Positions 25,288-34,181 of a stretch of DNA of 64,000 nucleotides are shown piece after piece (positions within the stretch are counted from its first letter, which is position 1; each line of letters begins with the position of its first letter). The stretch is taken from assembly GCA_035306605.1 (NCBI GenBank), contig DATGNR010000010.1. One strand, 5' to 3'. This DNA comes from Xanthomarina sp035306605. Its GTDB lineage: Bacteria > Bacteroidota > Bacteroidia > Flavobacteriales > Flavobacteriaceae. The translations under genes and the position numbers were made by a program. The notes beneath the pieces are model-generated. The model had not been told where the DNA came from. It saw only the letters and a list, made by a program, of their open reading frames with translations, and searched no databases.

Positions 25288-25327
25288 TAACTTTATTTAA
25301 CAACCCACTGTAACAATAGTCACAAAA

Positions 25328-27232
25328 ATGCTTAATATCCATAATCTATCCATTTCCTTCCAAGGAGAATATTTATTCGAAGACCTAACTTTTAAATTAA
25401 GCCCGGGTGATCGAGTTGGATTGATTGGAAAAAATGGAGCAGGGAAATCTACCATGTTAAAAATTCTATCCAAAGAGATGGAACCTGATTCAGGGCAAAT
25501 TGCTGCCGACAAAAATTTAAGTATTGGGTTTTTAAAACAAGATATCGATTTCGTTTTAGGTAGAACAGTTTTAGAAGAATCGTACGAAGCCTTTAAGGAG
25601 TTAAAGGAAATTGAAGCTAAGTTGGAAGATATAAATTACCAATTAGCAAATCGTACCGATTATGAAAGTGATGGTTATCATCAAATAATGGTGGATTTAA
25701 ACGATTTACAACATCAGTATGAAATATTGGGAGGTTATAACTATCAAGGTGAAACAGAAAAAATACTTCAAGGACTAGGTTTTAAACGTGAAGATTTTAA
25801 TAAACTAACTGATACTTTTTCTGGTGGTTGGCGTATGCGTATTGAGTTGGCAAAATTACTACTTCAAAATAATGATTTGTTATTGTTAGATGAGCCAACA
25901 AACCACTTGGATATTGAATCCATAATATGGTTAGAAAGCTTTTTGAAAACCTATACAGGTGCAGTTGTAATTGTTTCTCACGATAAAATGTTTCTAGATA
26001 ATGTAACTAATCGTACAATTGAAATTTCTTTAGGAAGAATTTACGATTATAATAAGCCGTATTCTAAGTTCTTAGTTCTTCGTCAAGAACTCAAGGAACA
26101 GCAACTTGCTACTCAAAAGAATCAACAGAAACAAATAGAACAAACGGAAAAACTTATTGAAAAATTCCGTGCCAAAGCCTCTAAAGCTACAATGGCTCAA
26201 TCTTTAATTAAGAAACTGGATAGAATAGATAGGATAGAGGTAGATGAAGATGACAATGCAGTAATGAAACTTAATTTTCCCATATCGATTGTTCCAGGTA
26301 GAGTAGTCGTAGAAGCTAAAAATATTACTAAAAATTACGGCGATGTTCAAGTGTTAAAAGATATTAGTTTAACTATTGAACGAGACACCAAAACAGCTTT
26401 TGTTGGTCAAAACGGACAAGGTAAATCTACACTAGCAAAAATTATTGTAGGAGAACTAAAACATCAAGGTGAATTAAAACTTGGCCATAATGTACAAATT
26501 GGATATTTTGCTCAAAATCAAGCCGAGTATCTAGACGGTAATAAAACTGTCCTAGACACTATGATTGATGCAGCAAACGAAACTAACCGAAGTAAAGTAA
26601 GAGACATTCTTGGATCTTTTTTGTTTAGAGGTGAAGAAGCAGAAAAATACGTTCGTGTGCTATCGGGTGGAGAACGTAACCGTTTGGCTTTAGCTAAATT
26701 ATTATTACAGCCATTAAATGTTTTGGTAATGGATGAGCCAACAAACCACTTAGATATAAAATCTAAGAATGTCTTGAAAGATGCTTTGAAAAAATTTGAA
26801 GGAACCTTGATTCTTGTATCGCACGACAGGGATTTTCTTCAAGGTCTAACCAATACTGTTTACGAATTTAAAGACCATAAAATAAAGGAATACCTAGGAG
26901 ATATCGATTTCTATTTGGAACAACGTAATGTTGAAAACTTGCGTGAAGTAGAAAAGCGTGATGTTGTAAAGGAAACTCCGAAAGAAAGCAATAAGCAATC
27001 TTACGAGTCTCAAAAGAAGATGAAATCTTTAAACAACAAGCTAAGTAATTTAGAAGCTAAAATTCAGCAACTTGAAAAAGAGATCAAAGAAATGGATATG
27101 GCTTTAGCATCAAACTATGATGAAACTGTATCAAAAGCTGGATTTTTTGATACGTATCAATCCAAAAAGAAAAAACTAGAAGCTCATATGGATGATTGGG
27201 AGAAAGTCCAAGGAACCATTGAAAATTTATAA
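25328..27232 (+). CDS. ABC-F family ATP-binding protein
   Basis: This 634-residue soluble twin-ATPase has no membrane domain. Domain 1: Walker A GKNGAGKST (~37), signature SGGWRMR, Walker B LLLDEPTNHLD. Domain 2: Walker A GQNGQGKST (~358), LSGGERNRL, VMDEPTNHLD. A charged inter-domain linker of about 80 residues and a C-terminal coiled coil (about 550-634) resemble the Uup/YdiF subgroup. ABC-F proteins act on ribosomes (translation factors or drug protection) or, for Uup, in ribosome/DNA maintenance. The exact subgroup cannot be settled by eye. Confidence 0.9.
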   Translation: MLNIHNLSISFQGEYLFEDLTFKLSPGDRVGLIGKNGAGKSTMLKILSKEMEPDSGQIAADKNLSIGFLKQDIDFVLGRTVLEESYEAFKELKEIEAKLEDINYQLANRTDYESDGYHQIMVDLNDLQHQYEILGGYNYQGETEKILQGLGFKREDFNKLTDTFSGGWRMRIELAKLLLQNNDLLLLDEPTNHLDIESIIWLESFLKTYTGAVVIVSHDKMFLDNVTNRTIEISLGRIYDYNKPYSKFLVLRQELKEQQLATQKNQQKQIEQTEKLIEKFRAKASKATMAQSLIKKLDRIDRIEVDEDDNAVMKLNFPISIVPGRVVVEAKNITKNYGDVQVLKDISLTIERDTKTAFVGQNGQGKSTLAKIIVGELKHQGELKLGHNVQIGYFAQNQAEYLDGNKTVLDTMIDAANETNRSKVRDILGSFLFRGEEAEKYVRVLSGGERNRLALAKLLLQPLNVLVMDEPTNHLDIKSKNVLKDALKKFEGTLILVSHDRDFLQGLTNTVYEFKDHKIKEYLGDIDFYLEQRNVENLREVEKRDVVKETPKESNKQSYESQKKMKSLNNKLSNLEAKIQQLEKEIKEMDMALASNYDETVSKAGFFDTYQSKKKKLEAHMDDWEKVQGTIENL

Positions 27233-27348
27233 CCATTTGATTTTTAGGTTTAAAACTTTTTGTTGACCGATGCACTTCATCGATTAAATTTGTTTATCAT
27301 CTATAAAAAAGTTAATATTGTTAGAGAATCATCCTAAATCTAACAACT

Positions 27349-28170
27349 ATGAAGACCTATACACTTGTTTTACTATGTTTTTTGGTAACTAGTTTTTCGT
27401 TTTCAGAAGTGTCTGAGAAAGAGAAGGATGCTCTTTTGGCTTTCTATAAGGCTACAAATGGCGAAAAATGGAACCATACATGGAATTTAGATGAACCTCT
27501 TGAAAATTGGTATGGTGTTACAGTTGAAAATGATCAGGTTGTAGAGCTAAACTTACATTTCAATAATCTACAGGGAACACTTCCTAATGAAATAGGAAAT
27601 TTAGTAAACCTTAGAAAATTGAACCTTGGGTTTAACCAACTAGAAGGAATCTTACCTTTATCTTTAGGAAATTTAACAGCATTAGTTTCTTTAGAATTAT
27701 TTATGAATAAGTTTGAAGGAAACTTGCCTTCAGAGATTTGTAATCTAAATAATTTACAGGTTTTAAAGCTTTATAGTAATAGTCTAACTGGTGAAATACC
27801 TTCTTCTATAGGGAATTTAACAAGTTTGAAAGAGCTTTTGTTAGGAAGCAATTATTTATCAGGAACCATACCATCAGAAATAGGAAACATACAACAACTT
27901 GAAATATTAAGTTTAATTGACAATAAATTGGTTGGCGAGATACCTCTTGAGATATCGAGTTTAACACAGTTAAAAGAGTTAGTTTTAACAAGTAATCAAT
28001 TAACAGGAATTGTACCTTATCAAATTACTGGCCTACCTCAATTAAATACATTTATGGTGGGTGATAATAATTTTGAAAGAGAATATGTGTCCTTAGTACA
28101 AGGAAAAGGAGTCCATCCAAACAAATTTATTGAGTTTAATTCAAGAACCGTCATTACCGATAACGATTAA
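27349..28170 (+). CDS. Secreted leucine-rich-repeat protein, plant-type repeats
   Basis: This 273-residue protein has a signal peptide (about 1-19). A plant LRRNT-like cap follows (EKDALLAFYKATNGEKWNHTWNL, WYGVTVENDQVVELNL). About seven 24-residue repeats come next with the form L..L.L..N.L.G.IP..IGNL (about 60-235). The IP.EIGNL signature is that of plant receptor-like LRRs, also common in marine Bacteroidota. The tail (about 240-273) is short and carries no visible T9SS sorting domain. It is probably an extracellular or surface ligand-binding protein with unknown ligand. Confidence 0.8.
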   Translation: MKTYTLVLLCFLVTSFSFSEVSEKEKDALLAFYKATNGEKWNHTWNLDEPLENWYGVTVENDQVVELNLHFNNLQGTLPNEIGNLVNLRKLNLGFNQLEGILPLSLGNLTALVSLELFMNKFEGNLPSEICNLNNLQVLKLYSNSLTGEIPSSIGNLTSLKELLLGSNYLSGTIPSEIGNIQQLEILSLIDNKLVGEIPLEISSLTQLKELVLTSNQLTGIVPYQITGLPQLNTFMVGDNNFEREYVSLVQGKGVHPNKFIEFNSRTVITDND

Positions 28171-28194
28171 GAATTAGTTAATTTATAAATTGAA

Positions 28195-28225
28195 GGAGGC
28201 TCTCTGAAAAGAAAGCCTTTTTTTT
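28195..28225 (+). terminator. Intrinsic terminator after the LRR gene
   Basis: AGGCT-c-TCT, loop GAAA, AGA-a-AGCCT (28197-28218) followed by eight T. Confidence 0.75.
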
Positions 28226-28236
28226 ATCTTTAAAAT

Positions 28237-28419
28237 ATGGAAGAACATGAATTTCAATGTCCATATTGTTGGGAGACAATTTCGATGTTATTAGATACCT
28301 CACAGACTGAACAAGAATATATTGAGGATTGTGAAGTGTGTTGTAATCCTATTCAAATTACAGTTAAATTTACAGGACAAGAACTTGTTAGTTTCCAAGT
28401 TGAAAGCATAGACCAATAA
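28237..28419 (+). CDS. CPXCG-motif cysteine-rich small protein
   Basis: This 60-residue protein has CPYC (about 8-11) and CEVCC (about 32-36), forming a small zinc-ribbon-like site. It ends in a beta-rich segment (IQITVKFTGQELVSFQVESID). It fits the CPXCG-type cysteine-rich family; the first motif reads CPYCW rather than CPxCG. It is cytoplasmic, of unknown function. It lies directly before the tRNA promoter. Confidence 0.8.
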   Translation: MEEHEFQCPYCWETISMLLDTSQTEQEYIEDCEVCCNPIQITVKFTGQELVSFQVESIDQ

Positions 28420-28435
28420 ATTTCTTTGTAAATTA

Positions 28436-28466
28436 TTTGTTATATCTAAAAAGCATTGTATATTTG
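28436..28466 (+). promoter_or_regulatory. Full Bacteroidota promoter (TTTG-N19-TAnnTTTG) for the tRNA gene
   Basis: TTTG at 28436-28439 and TATATTTG at 28459-28466 are separated by 19 nt. This is the best-matching two-part promoter in the window. The predicted start is near 28472, about 67 nt upstream of the mature tRNA. Confidence 0.65.
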
Positions 28467-28538
28467 CAGTCCTAAAATGATTGAGTCGGCATTATGAACC
28501 GAAAGTTAAAAGCTAAGAAAATCATTTTGGTATTAAAT

Positions 28539-28611
<73 letters not shown>

Positions 28612-28620
28612 CTAAACAAG

Positions 28621-28653
28621 ACCCATCACTAGAAATAGTTGATGGGTTTTTTG
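28621..28653 (+). terminator. Intrinsic terminator after tRNA-fMet
   Basis: ACCCATCA-CTA, loop GAAA, TAG-TTGATGGGT followed by six T, starting 10 nt after the tRNA end. Confidence 0.88.
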
Positions 28654-28655
28654 TT

Positions 28656-28999
28656 TTGTTCTCCTTGCATACGGTTACTGTATTAATCTGATAATTTACA
28701 ATTAAGATTTATAAGGTTTGTCTTTTAGTATATGTCAAACAAAACTGAAACCTTACTGTAAAATCAAGTTAAAGAAGTTCGATACCATCGAAGCACTTGA
28801 ATTAAATGGAAGTGAAAGTTACAATACTAAATAGTCAATTAAAGCTCAAGAAAGTATCATCGCTTAAATTAAAATAAAAATTCCTGCTCCATTTATTTCT
28901 CTTATTTCGTTATTTTATTGCTTATAGGTTAAACAACGAATAGGATTTTAATCACGTTTAAAATAACGAGTGTTGTTTTCGTAATTTAGATTATTTGGT
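28656..28999. other. Gene-free stretch downstream of tRNA-fMet
   Basis: No supportable gene was seen. A 39-codon open stretch on the plus strand (about 28722-28830) encodes a hydrophilic KFDTIEALELNGSESYNTK-like segment but has only a TTG start and no recognisable family. It could be a decayed coding remnant. No copy of the tRNA 3' end was found here, so there is no sign of an attachment site. Confidence 0.4.
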
Positions 29000-29506
29000 T
29001 TAAAAATATTTGATTGGGTTTAAATAAAACATTTTTTTCCAACCTTGTCTATCAGTATCTATTCTCCAAACATATGGGATAAGGGTTATAATTGAATAGT
29101 GGAGATGGGGTGATTTTCCTACGGCATTTCCACTTGCACCAACTGTTCCAATTGTAGATCTTTTACTAACCAATGATAAAGTAGATTTTTTTAACTCATT
29201 AAGGTGTGCATAATAATGTAATCGCCATTTTGGACCAAGGATCAGAACAACTTTTCCACCTACAGGTATTTCTCCTGAGAATAAAATTAATCCTGATGTT
29301 GAAGAACTGATTTGAGTTCCTTTTTTAGCAAAAATGTCCACACCTTTGTGTGTAACAGATCTTCCCCAAGGATAGTACCAAAACGATTTAAAATTATAAT
29401 CGGATTTTGTTGCCCCTCTAACTGGTATTTTTAGATTTTGAGGAATTATAAATCCGATAATTAAAATCGATAATAAACTTATTAAAATTTTATTTCTTTT
29501 TCTCAA
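29000..29506 (-). CDS. M23-family (LytM) metallopeptidase, short form
   Basis: This 168-residue protein has one N-terminal TM or signal segment (about 7-25) and a LytM-type zinc endopeptidase domain. Ligands visible are H53 and D57 (THKGVDIF) and the HxH pair H134/H136 (SPHLHYSI), with H101 (YYAHL) as the additional active-site His. It probably cleaves peptidoglycan cross-links in the periplasm, though it lacks a coiled-coil regulatory arm. The start is TTG at 29504-29506, since an in-frame stop lies just upstream and no ATG is available. Confidence 0.8.
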   Translation of the reverse strand: MRKRNKILISLLSILIIGFIIPQNLKIPVRGATKSDYNFKSFWYYPWGRSVTHKGVDIFAKKGTQISSSTSGLILFSGEIPVGGKVVLILGPKWRLHYYAHLNELKKSTLSLVSKRSTIGTVGASGNAVGKSPHLHYSIITLIPYVWRIDTDRQGWKKMFYLNPIKYF

Positions 29507-29614
29507 TTTAGCTAACCTTTAGATAGGAGAATTGGTAGTTTAGGGGTCTTCTTTTTAAGCTGAAAGAAGTTTATAAGGATCAAAACTTTTTTCTTTACTA
29601 ATTTAATTATTTTT

Positions 29615-31042
29615 TTATTCGTTGTAGTGTTTTGTTAGGTTTTGAATCATTCCATTGAATATAAATCCATGAAAGGGAAGAACTGAATACCAATATAGTC
29701 TTCCGCTTAATCCTAAGGGTCTGAAAGTAGCTGTTTGAATTAATTTATTTTCAACTATTCTAAATTCTAACCACGCATCGCCAGGTAGCTTCATTTCAGC
29801 AAATAGAAGTAAACGCCCTTCTTTTTTATTTGCGTATAATACTCTCCAAAAATCTAAGGCATCTCCGGCGTTTATGGTGTTTTCAGAGGTTCGCCCTCTT
29901 CTTAAGCCAACACCTCCCGATAATCTATCAAGAAAACCTCTAAGCTTCCATAGCCAGTTCCCATAGTACCAACCGTTTTCACCACCAATACTCCAAATTT
30001 TATCAATACAATCATTCCTGTCGATAATCTCTTTTTCTCTAATATCTTTAAAACACCCAAAGGTTGGCACCACAATAAAATCTGAAATATTATAATTGAA
30101 ATCACTACTTATAAATGCATCTTTCCAACTAGAAATAATTTCGTTTCTTTCAATTTTGCTAAATGCTTTTTCTAAAGCCATTTGATAACTTATAGGTTCG
30201 ATTTCTAATATTTTATTAATATCATCATTCCGGCATATTACTTCAATTTTCATACTATTTACCAAAGCTATTGCAAGTTTATAAGATGTAGACGTTACAA
30301 AGTATAGCCAATAAGAAGAAAGCTTTGGAGTCATAACAGGAACAATAAAAATATGCCGTTTTAGGTTTCTTGAACGACCAAATTCTAAAAGCATGTCTTT
30401 ATAAGAAAGGATGTCGGGTCCGCCTATATCAAAATCTTTATTATATGTTTTTGGGTTTAGGATTGTGTTTGATAGAATTTTTATTACATCGGATATTCCA
30501 ATTGGTTGACATTTGGTGTTTAACCATTTTGGCGTGATCATGATAGGAAGTTTTTCAACCAAATCTCGCATTATTTCAAATGATGCACTACCTGAGCCAA
30601 TAATAATTCCAGCTCTTAATGTTGTTAAACTATAATTGCCTTTACTTAGTTCATTTTCAACGTTTTTTCTAGACGCTAGATGTTTGGATAGTTCCGATTC
30701 ATTAACAATACCGCTTAAATAAACTACATGTTGTGCATGGGTTTTGTTAATGGCATTTCTGAAATTCTCGGCGGATTTTTGCTCTAAAAGGTGGTAGTCG
30801 GAAGAAGCTGACATAGAATGTACTAAATAGAAAGCTCCATCAATATTTTTAGGGATGTTTTCTAGTGAAACTTCATCAAGTAAATCAATTTCGATGATAC
30901 TTATTTTAGACTTAAGGGATTCTGGAGGATTAAATCTTTTTTTGTCCCTAACGCAGCAAATTACATCATGACCATTGTAAACCAATATGGGGAGAAGTCT
31001 TTTTCCAATATACCCGGTTGCTCCTGTTAGTAGTATTTTCAT
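29615..31042 (-). CDS. SDR-family NAD(P)-binding protein with C-terminal DUF2867
   Basis: This 475-residue two-domain protein has an N-terminal Rossmann fold (MKILLTGATGYIGKRLLP; TGxxGxxG at 6-13; LVHSMS; about 1-290) of the atypical/extended SDR type. A C-terminal DUF2867 domain (about 320-470) carries GENGWYYGNWLWKLRGFLDRL, GDALDFWRV and LPGDAWLEFRI. It resembles the widespread Bacteroidota 'SDR family oxidoreductase' with DUF2867. The substrate is unknown. It is monocistronic, with ATG at 31040-31042. Confidence 0.85.
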   Translation of the reverse strand: MKILLTGATGYIGKRLLPILVYNGHDVICCVRDKKRFNPPESLKSKISIIEIDLLDEVSLENIPKNIDGAFYLVHSMSASSDYHLLEQKSAENFRNAINKTHAQHVVYLSGIVNESELSKHLASRKNVENELSKGNYSLTTLRAGIIIGSGSASFEIMRDLVEKLPIMITPKWLNTKCQPIGISDVIKILSNTILNPKTYNKDFDIGGPDILSYKDMLLEFGRSRNLKRHIFIVPVMTPKLSSYWLYFVTSTSYKLAIALVNSMKIEVICRNDDINKILEIEPISYQMALEKAFSKIERNEIISSWKDAFISSDFNYNISDFIVVPTFGCFKDIREKEIIDRNDCIDKIWSIGGENGWYYGNWLWKLRGFLDRLSGGVGLRRGRTSENTINAGDALDFWRVLYANKKEGRLLLFAEMKLPGDAWLEFRIVENKLIQTATFRPLGLSGRLYWYSVLPFHGFIFNGMIQNLTKHYNE

Positions 31043-31173
31043 TTTATTGATTTACCTGTTGTGAATGTTTGCTATTGTGGCTAAGTAACCAAGTTAGCAC
31101 AAAAACACGAAAAAGTAATTCGGAAAATGATTTAAAAACTTAACATTGAGGTTTTTTCAATATTTTTGATGGT

Positions 31174-33237
31174 CTATTCTGTTTTTTTAAATAATTCCCC
31201 TGTCTTTAATTTACGTGTATACTCCTGGAGATCATTCCGTACTTCGCCAGACATAATATATAATCCTATAATATTAGGAAAAGCCATTGTTAATATCATC
31301 ATGTCCGAGAAATCAAGTACAGCTCCTAATCCAACTGAAGAGCCTATTACTACAAACATCAAGAACATTACTTTGTATATCATTTCACTTTTGTTAGATT
31401 TTCCGAAGAGATATGTCCAAGCACGCATTCCGTAGTACGACCATGAAATCATGGTGGAAAAAGCAAATAAAAATACGACTAAAGACAACACATAGGGAAA
31501 CCATGGAATAACTGTAGCAAAAGCCGAGGAGGTAAGCTGTACTCCTCCTATTCCTTCAACTTCGTGCATTCCTGTAAATATAAGTACCAAAGCGGTAAGT
31601 GTACAAATAACCACTGTGTCTATAAAAGGTTCCATAAGTGCAACATAACCTTCAGAAGTTGGATGGTTAGTTTTTCCTGCACTATGTGCAATGGCAGCCG
31701 AACCTACTCCCGATTCACTTGAAAAAGCTGCTCTTTGAAAACCGACTATCAATACGCCAATAACTCCACCATTTATTGCTGATGCATTAAATGCACCATT
31801 GTAAATTGCATTAAATGCAGGTACAATATTTTCAATATTTACACCAATAACAATAAAAGCTGAAATTATGTATACTGCAGCCATAATTGGTACAATGCGT
31901 CCAGTAACTTTTCCTATACTTTCAATTCCCCCAATTATTACAACGCCAACAAGAAGTGCAAGGCCAAGGCCAAAATAAAAACCTTTTCCTTGCATGAAAT
32001 TAAATTGTCCAGCAAGAATTTCAAACGATTGGTTGGCCTGAAACATATTTCCGCCTCCCATTGTAGCTCCAATACATAATATGGCGAAAAATACGGCTAG
32101 AGACTTTCCAAGCCATTTCATATTTCTCTTTTTAAGGCCATGTTCCAAATAATTCATAGGACCGCCAAAAATCTTTCCATCAGCGTTAATTTCTCTATAT
32201 TTTAATCCAAGGGTGCATTCTACAAATTTTGAAGCCATACCTAATATTCCTGCAATAATCATCCAGAATGTTGCTCCAGCACCTCCTATAGAAATAGCAA
32301 TTGCAACACCTGCAATGTTCCCTAAGCCAACCGTTGCTGAAACAGCTGTAGTCATAGTTTGGAAATGAGTGATTTTACCAGGCGCATTAGGATCGTCATA
32401 TTTTCCGCGTGCAAGATCTATAGAATGTTTAATCCCTTTGAAATTGATAAACCCCATTTTTACGGTGAAAAATGCAGCTCCAAAAATTAACCAAATTACA
32501 ATAAGTGGAATGTTGTGGGTTATTGGGTCGCCATTAGGATGGGTTACCATTATTGGTTCTAAATATTTTATTTCTGCTAAGTTATGAGCTCCAACTTCAA
32601 TAACATCTTTGCTGTTTTCCGAGTCATAAATTATCTCACCCTTTTTGGAAAGTTGTGTAAGGGTTCCGGTGGCATTGGCATAAATACTTATTTCTCCCTT
32701 CTTAGAAGATTCTACTGTTGCTATAAGGTCTCCTTCATTAACTAAGTTTCCGTTTTTAACTTTCCAATCGCTAAGAATGAAGCGGTCTTGTATTGAAGGG
32801 GTCCAGCCCGTAACAGGTACTTTTTTTATATCGGCATAGACTACGGGATCGTAAATACCTATAGCGCTAAATGGATCCCAAAAGAGAAAGGCTCCTAATT
32901 TTTTTACTAAAGGGACAGCAGCTCCATTAAAATATTCTGTTATAATTCCTGGCTTTATTTCATAAGAGCGCGTTGTGGAATTCCCTTGACTATCAGTTAT
33001 AACTACTGAATATGGAATCCCCTCGGTTAGGCCGTATGCATTTGGTGAATTCAAAGCAGTATCAGGCTTAGACCATTTATAGGTGTAGGGGGGAATTCCA
33101 CCAGAAACTTTTAGTTCTACAAATCCGTCATTTATTAAATCTGATTTATTACCTGTTTTCTCATGTACTTCTAATATTTGGGCATGAAGTGCTATAATTG
33201 GACACAAAAAGAGAATGAAAAAAATATATTTTACCAT
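31174..33237 (-). CDS. Alanine/glycine:cation symporter family protein with SprB-like and lipoyl-like N-terminal domains
   Basis: This 687-residue inner-membrane transporter is about 200 residues longer than a usual AGCS protein. A signal peptide (1-19) leads into an SprB-repeat-like beta-domain (38-95; VSGGIPPYTYKWS, VVITDSQGNSTTRSYEI). Part of the AGCS N-terminus follows (107-132; LFWDPFSAIG). Residues 133-240 insert a lipoyl/biotinyl-like barrel (155-205; VKNGNLVNEGDLIATVES, NATGTLTQLSKKGE). The AGCS core follows (243-675), with SATVGLGNIAGVAIAISIGG and AFSSESGVGSAAIAHSA, the Na+-coupled amino acid site region. The substrate is probably alanine, glycine or a similar solute. The extra domains would be periplasmic. 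Confidence 0.82.
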   Translation of the reverse strand: MVKYIFFILFLCPIIALHAQILEVHEKTGNKSDLINDGFVELKVSGGIPPYTYKWSKPDTALNSPNAYGLTEGIPYSVVITDSQGNSTTRSYEIKPGIITEYFNGAAVPLVKKLGAFLFWDPFSAIGIYDPVVYADIKKVPVTGWTPSIQDRFILSDWKVKNGNLVNEGDLIATVESSKKGEISIYANATGTLTQLSKKGEIIYDSENSKDVIEVGAHNLAEIKYLEPIMVTHPNGDPITHNIPLIVIWLIFGAAFFTVKMGFINFKGIKHSIDLARGKYDDPNAPGKITHFQTMTTAVSATVGLGNIAGVAIAISIGGAGATFWMIIAGILGMASKFVECTLGLKYREINADGKIFGGPMNYLEHGLKKRNMKWLGKSLAVFFAILCIGATMGGGNMFQANQSFEILAGQFNFMQGKGFYFGLGLALLVGVVIIGGIESIGKVTGRIVPIMAAVYIISAFIVIGVNIENIVPAFNAIYNGAFNASAINGGVIGVLIVGFQRAAFSSESGVGSAAIAHSAGKTNHPTSEGYVALMEPFIDTVVICTLTALVLIFTGMHEVEGIGGVQLTSSAFATVIPWFPYVLSLVVFLFAFSTMISWSYYGMRAWTYLFGKSNKSEMIYKVMFLMFVVIGSSVGLGAVLDFSDMMILTMAFPNIIGLYIMSGEVRNDLQEYTRKLKTGELFKKTE

Positions 33238-33667
33238 TATTTCTAAGGTTTAAAATTTACACTATGGATTCCTACAACTTAGCTTTATCAACTGTAAAAA
33301 TATGCTTAATAATTTTAATTGGGTTTTACAGGAGATAAAAATGGAAATAAAGAACAATACAGGAAAATCGTGTAGTATGATTTTAACTAAAAATGAAGTT
33401 TTTCTTTTATCCTAAGGTGAAATTATGAGGTTTAATTAATAAAAGCAAAGAGCTCCCGTAACTACTTAGAAAATATTAAAGTAGATTAAAAATATCGCTT
33501 AATTTTTATTTGAGTGTTGAATTTGTTTTGTTTAAAATTACCCGTCATTCAAATTAAGCTATCCTCTCTTACTGAGTTTTCAAATTAAAGTTTTCTCATT
33601 ATTTATCAACTGCTTTGAGATTTTTCCTTAAATTTAATACTTACTAATTAATGCTTAAATTTTCTTT
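33238..33667. other. Divergent intergenic region between the AGCS and Usp genes
   Basis: 430 nt of AT-rich DNA. No reading frame, RNA fold or strong repeat was recognised. It must contain the promoters of the two divergent flanking genes, but no exact TAnnTTTG box stands out. Confidence 0.4.
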
Positions 33668-34108
33668 ATGAAGAACATACTCGTAGCCGTAGATCAATTA
33701 AAAAACGCAGATCAATTGACCGCTCATGCTGTAAAAATAGCTAAGCTTACCGATGCCAAGATATGGATAATTCAGGTGTCAGCAGCCAATCCTACAGATT
33801 TGCTGAGTCGTGAGGCAGGACCTCAGTTCATCTATGACAAAAGAACAGAAGATAATAAAAAAGCAGCCCAATTAATTAAGGAATTAGCCCGTGATGTGGA
33901 GGAGAAAAACAATATTCCTACTGAAGGTTTTTTAATAGAAGGTTCGGTAATTAAATCTATAAAGAAAATTGTAGAAGAGCATAATATAGACCTAGTAATA
34001 GCTGGACATAGAAAGAAAAATGTAATCTACGGACTGTTTACCGAAAACAAGAAAAAGGATTTAATTGATGAATTGCAAATTCCTTTATTAGCTATTCCTT
34101 TGAGATAA
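33668..34108 (+). CDS. Universal stress protein, single domain
   Basis: This 146-residue UspA-fold protein has MKNILVAVDQLKNADQL at the start, DLVIAGHRKKNVIYGLFTENKKKDLI in the second half and PLLAIPLR at the end. The glycine-rich ATP-binding consensus G-x2-G-x9-G(S/T) is not met, so it belongs with the non-ATP-binding UspA-like group. It is convergent with the aminotransferase gene and ends before a hairpin at 34156-34177. Confidence 0.85.
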   Translation: MKNILVAVDQLKNADQLTAHAVKIAKLTDAKIWIIQVSAANPTDLLSREAGPQFIYDKRTEDNKKAAQLIKELARDVEEKNNIPTEGFLIEGSVIKSIKKIVEEHNIDLVIAGHRKKNVIYGLFTENKKKDLIDELQIPLLAIPLR

Positions 34109-34155
34109 GGTAGTTTTCGATTAAAACTATAAATTGTCGAAAGTACCCAACCTTC

Positions 34156-34181
34156 ACACTTTTCTAATTAAAAGTGTTTTA
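34156..34181. terminator. Hairpin between convergent usp and aminotransferase genes
   Basis: ACACTTTT (34156-34163), loop CTAATT, AAAAGTGT (34170-34177), then TTTTA on the plus side. The minus-strand gene's stop codon lies inside it. It probably terminates the usp transcript. Confidence 0.55.

Noticed and set aside
29902..30105. Second frame within the SDR-DUF2867 gene
   Set aside because: It is a same-strand frame shadow; the SDR frame is continuous with recognisable motifs on both sides.
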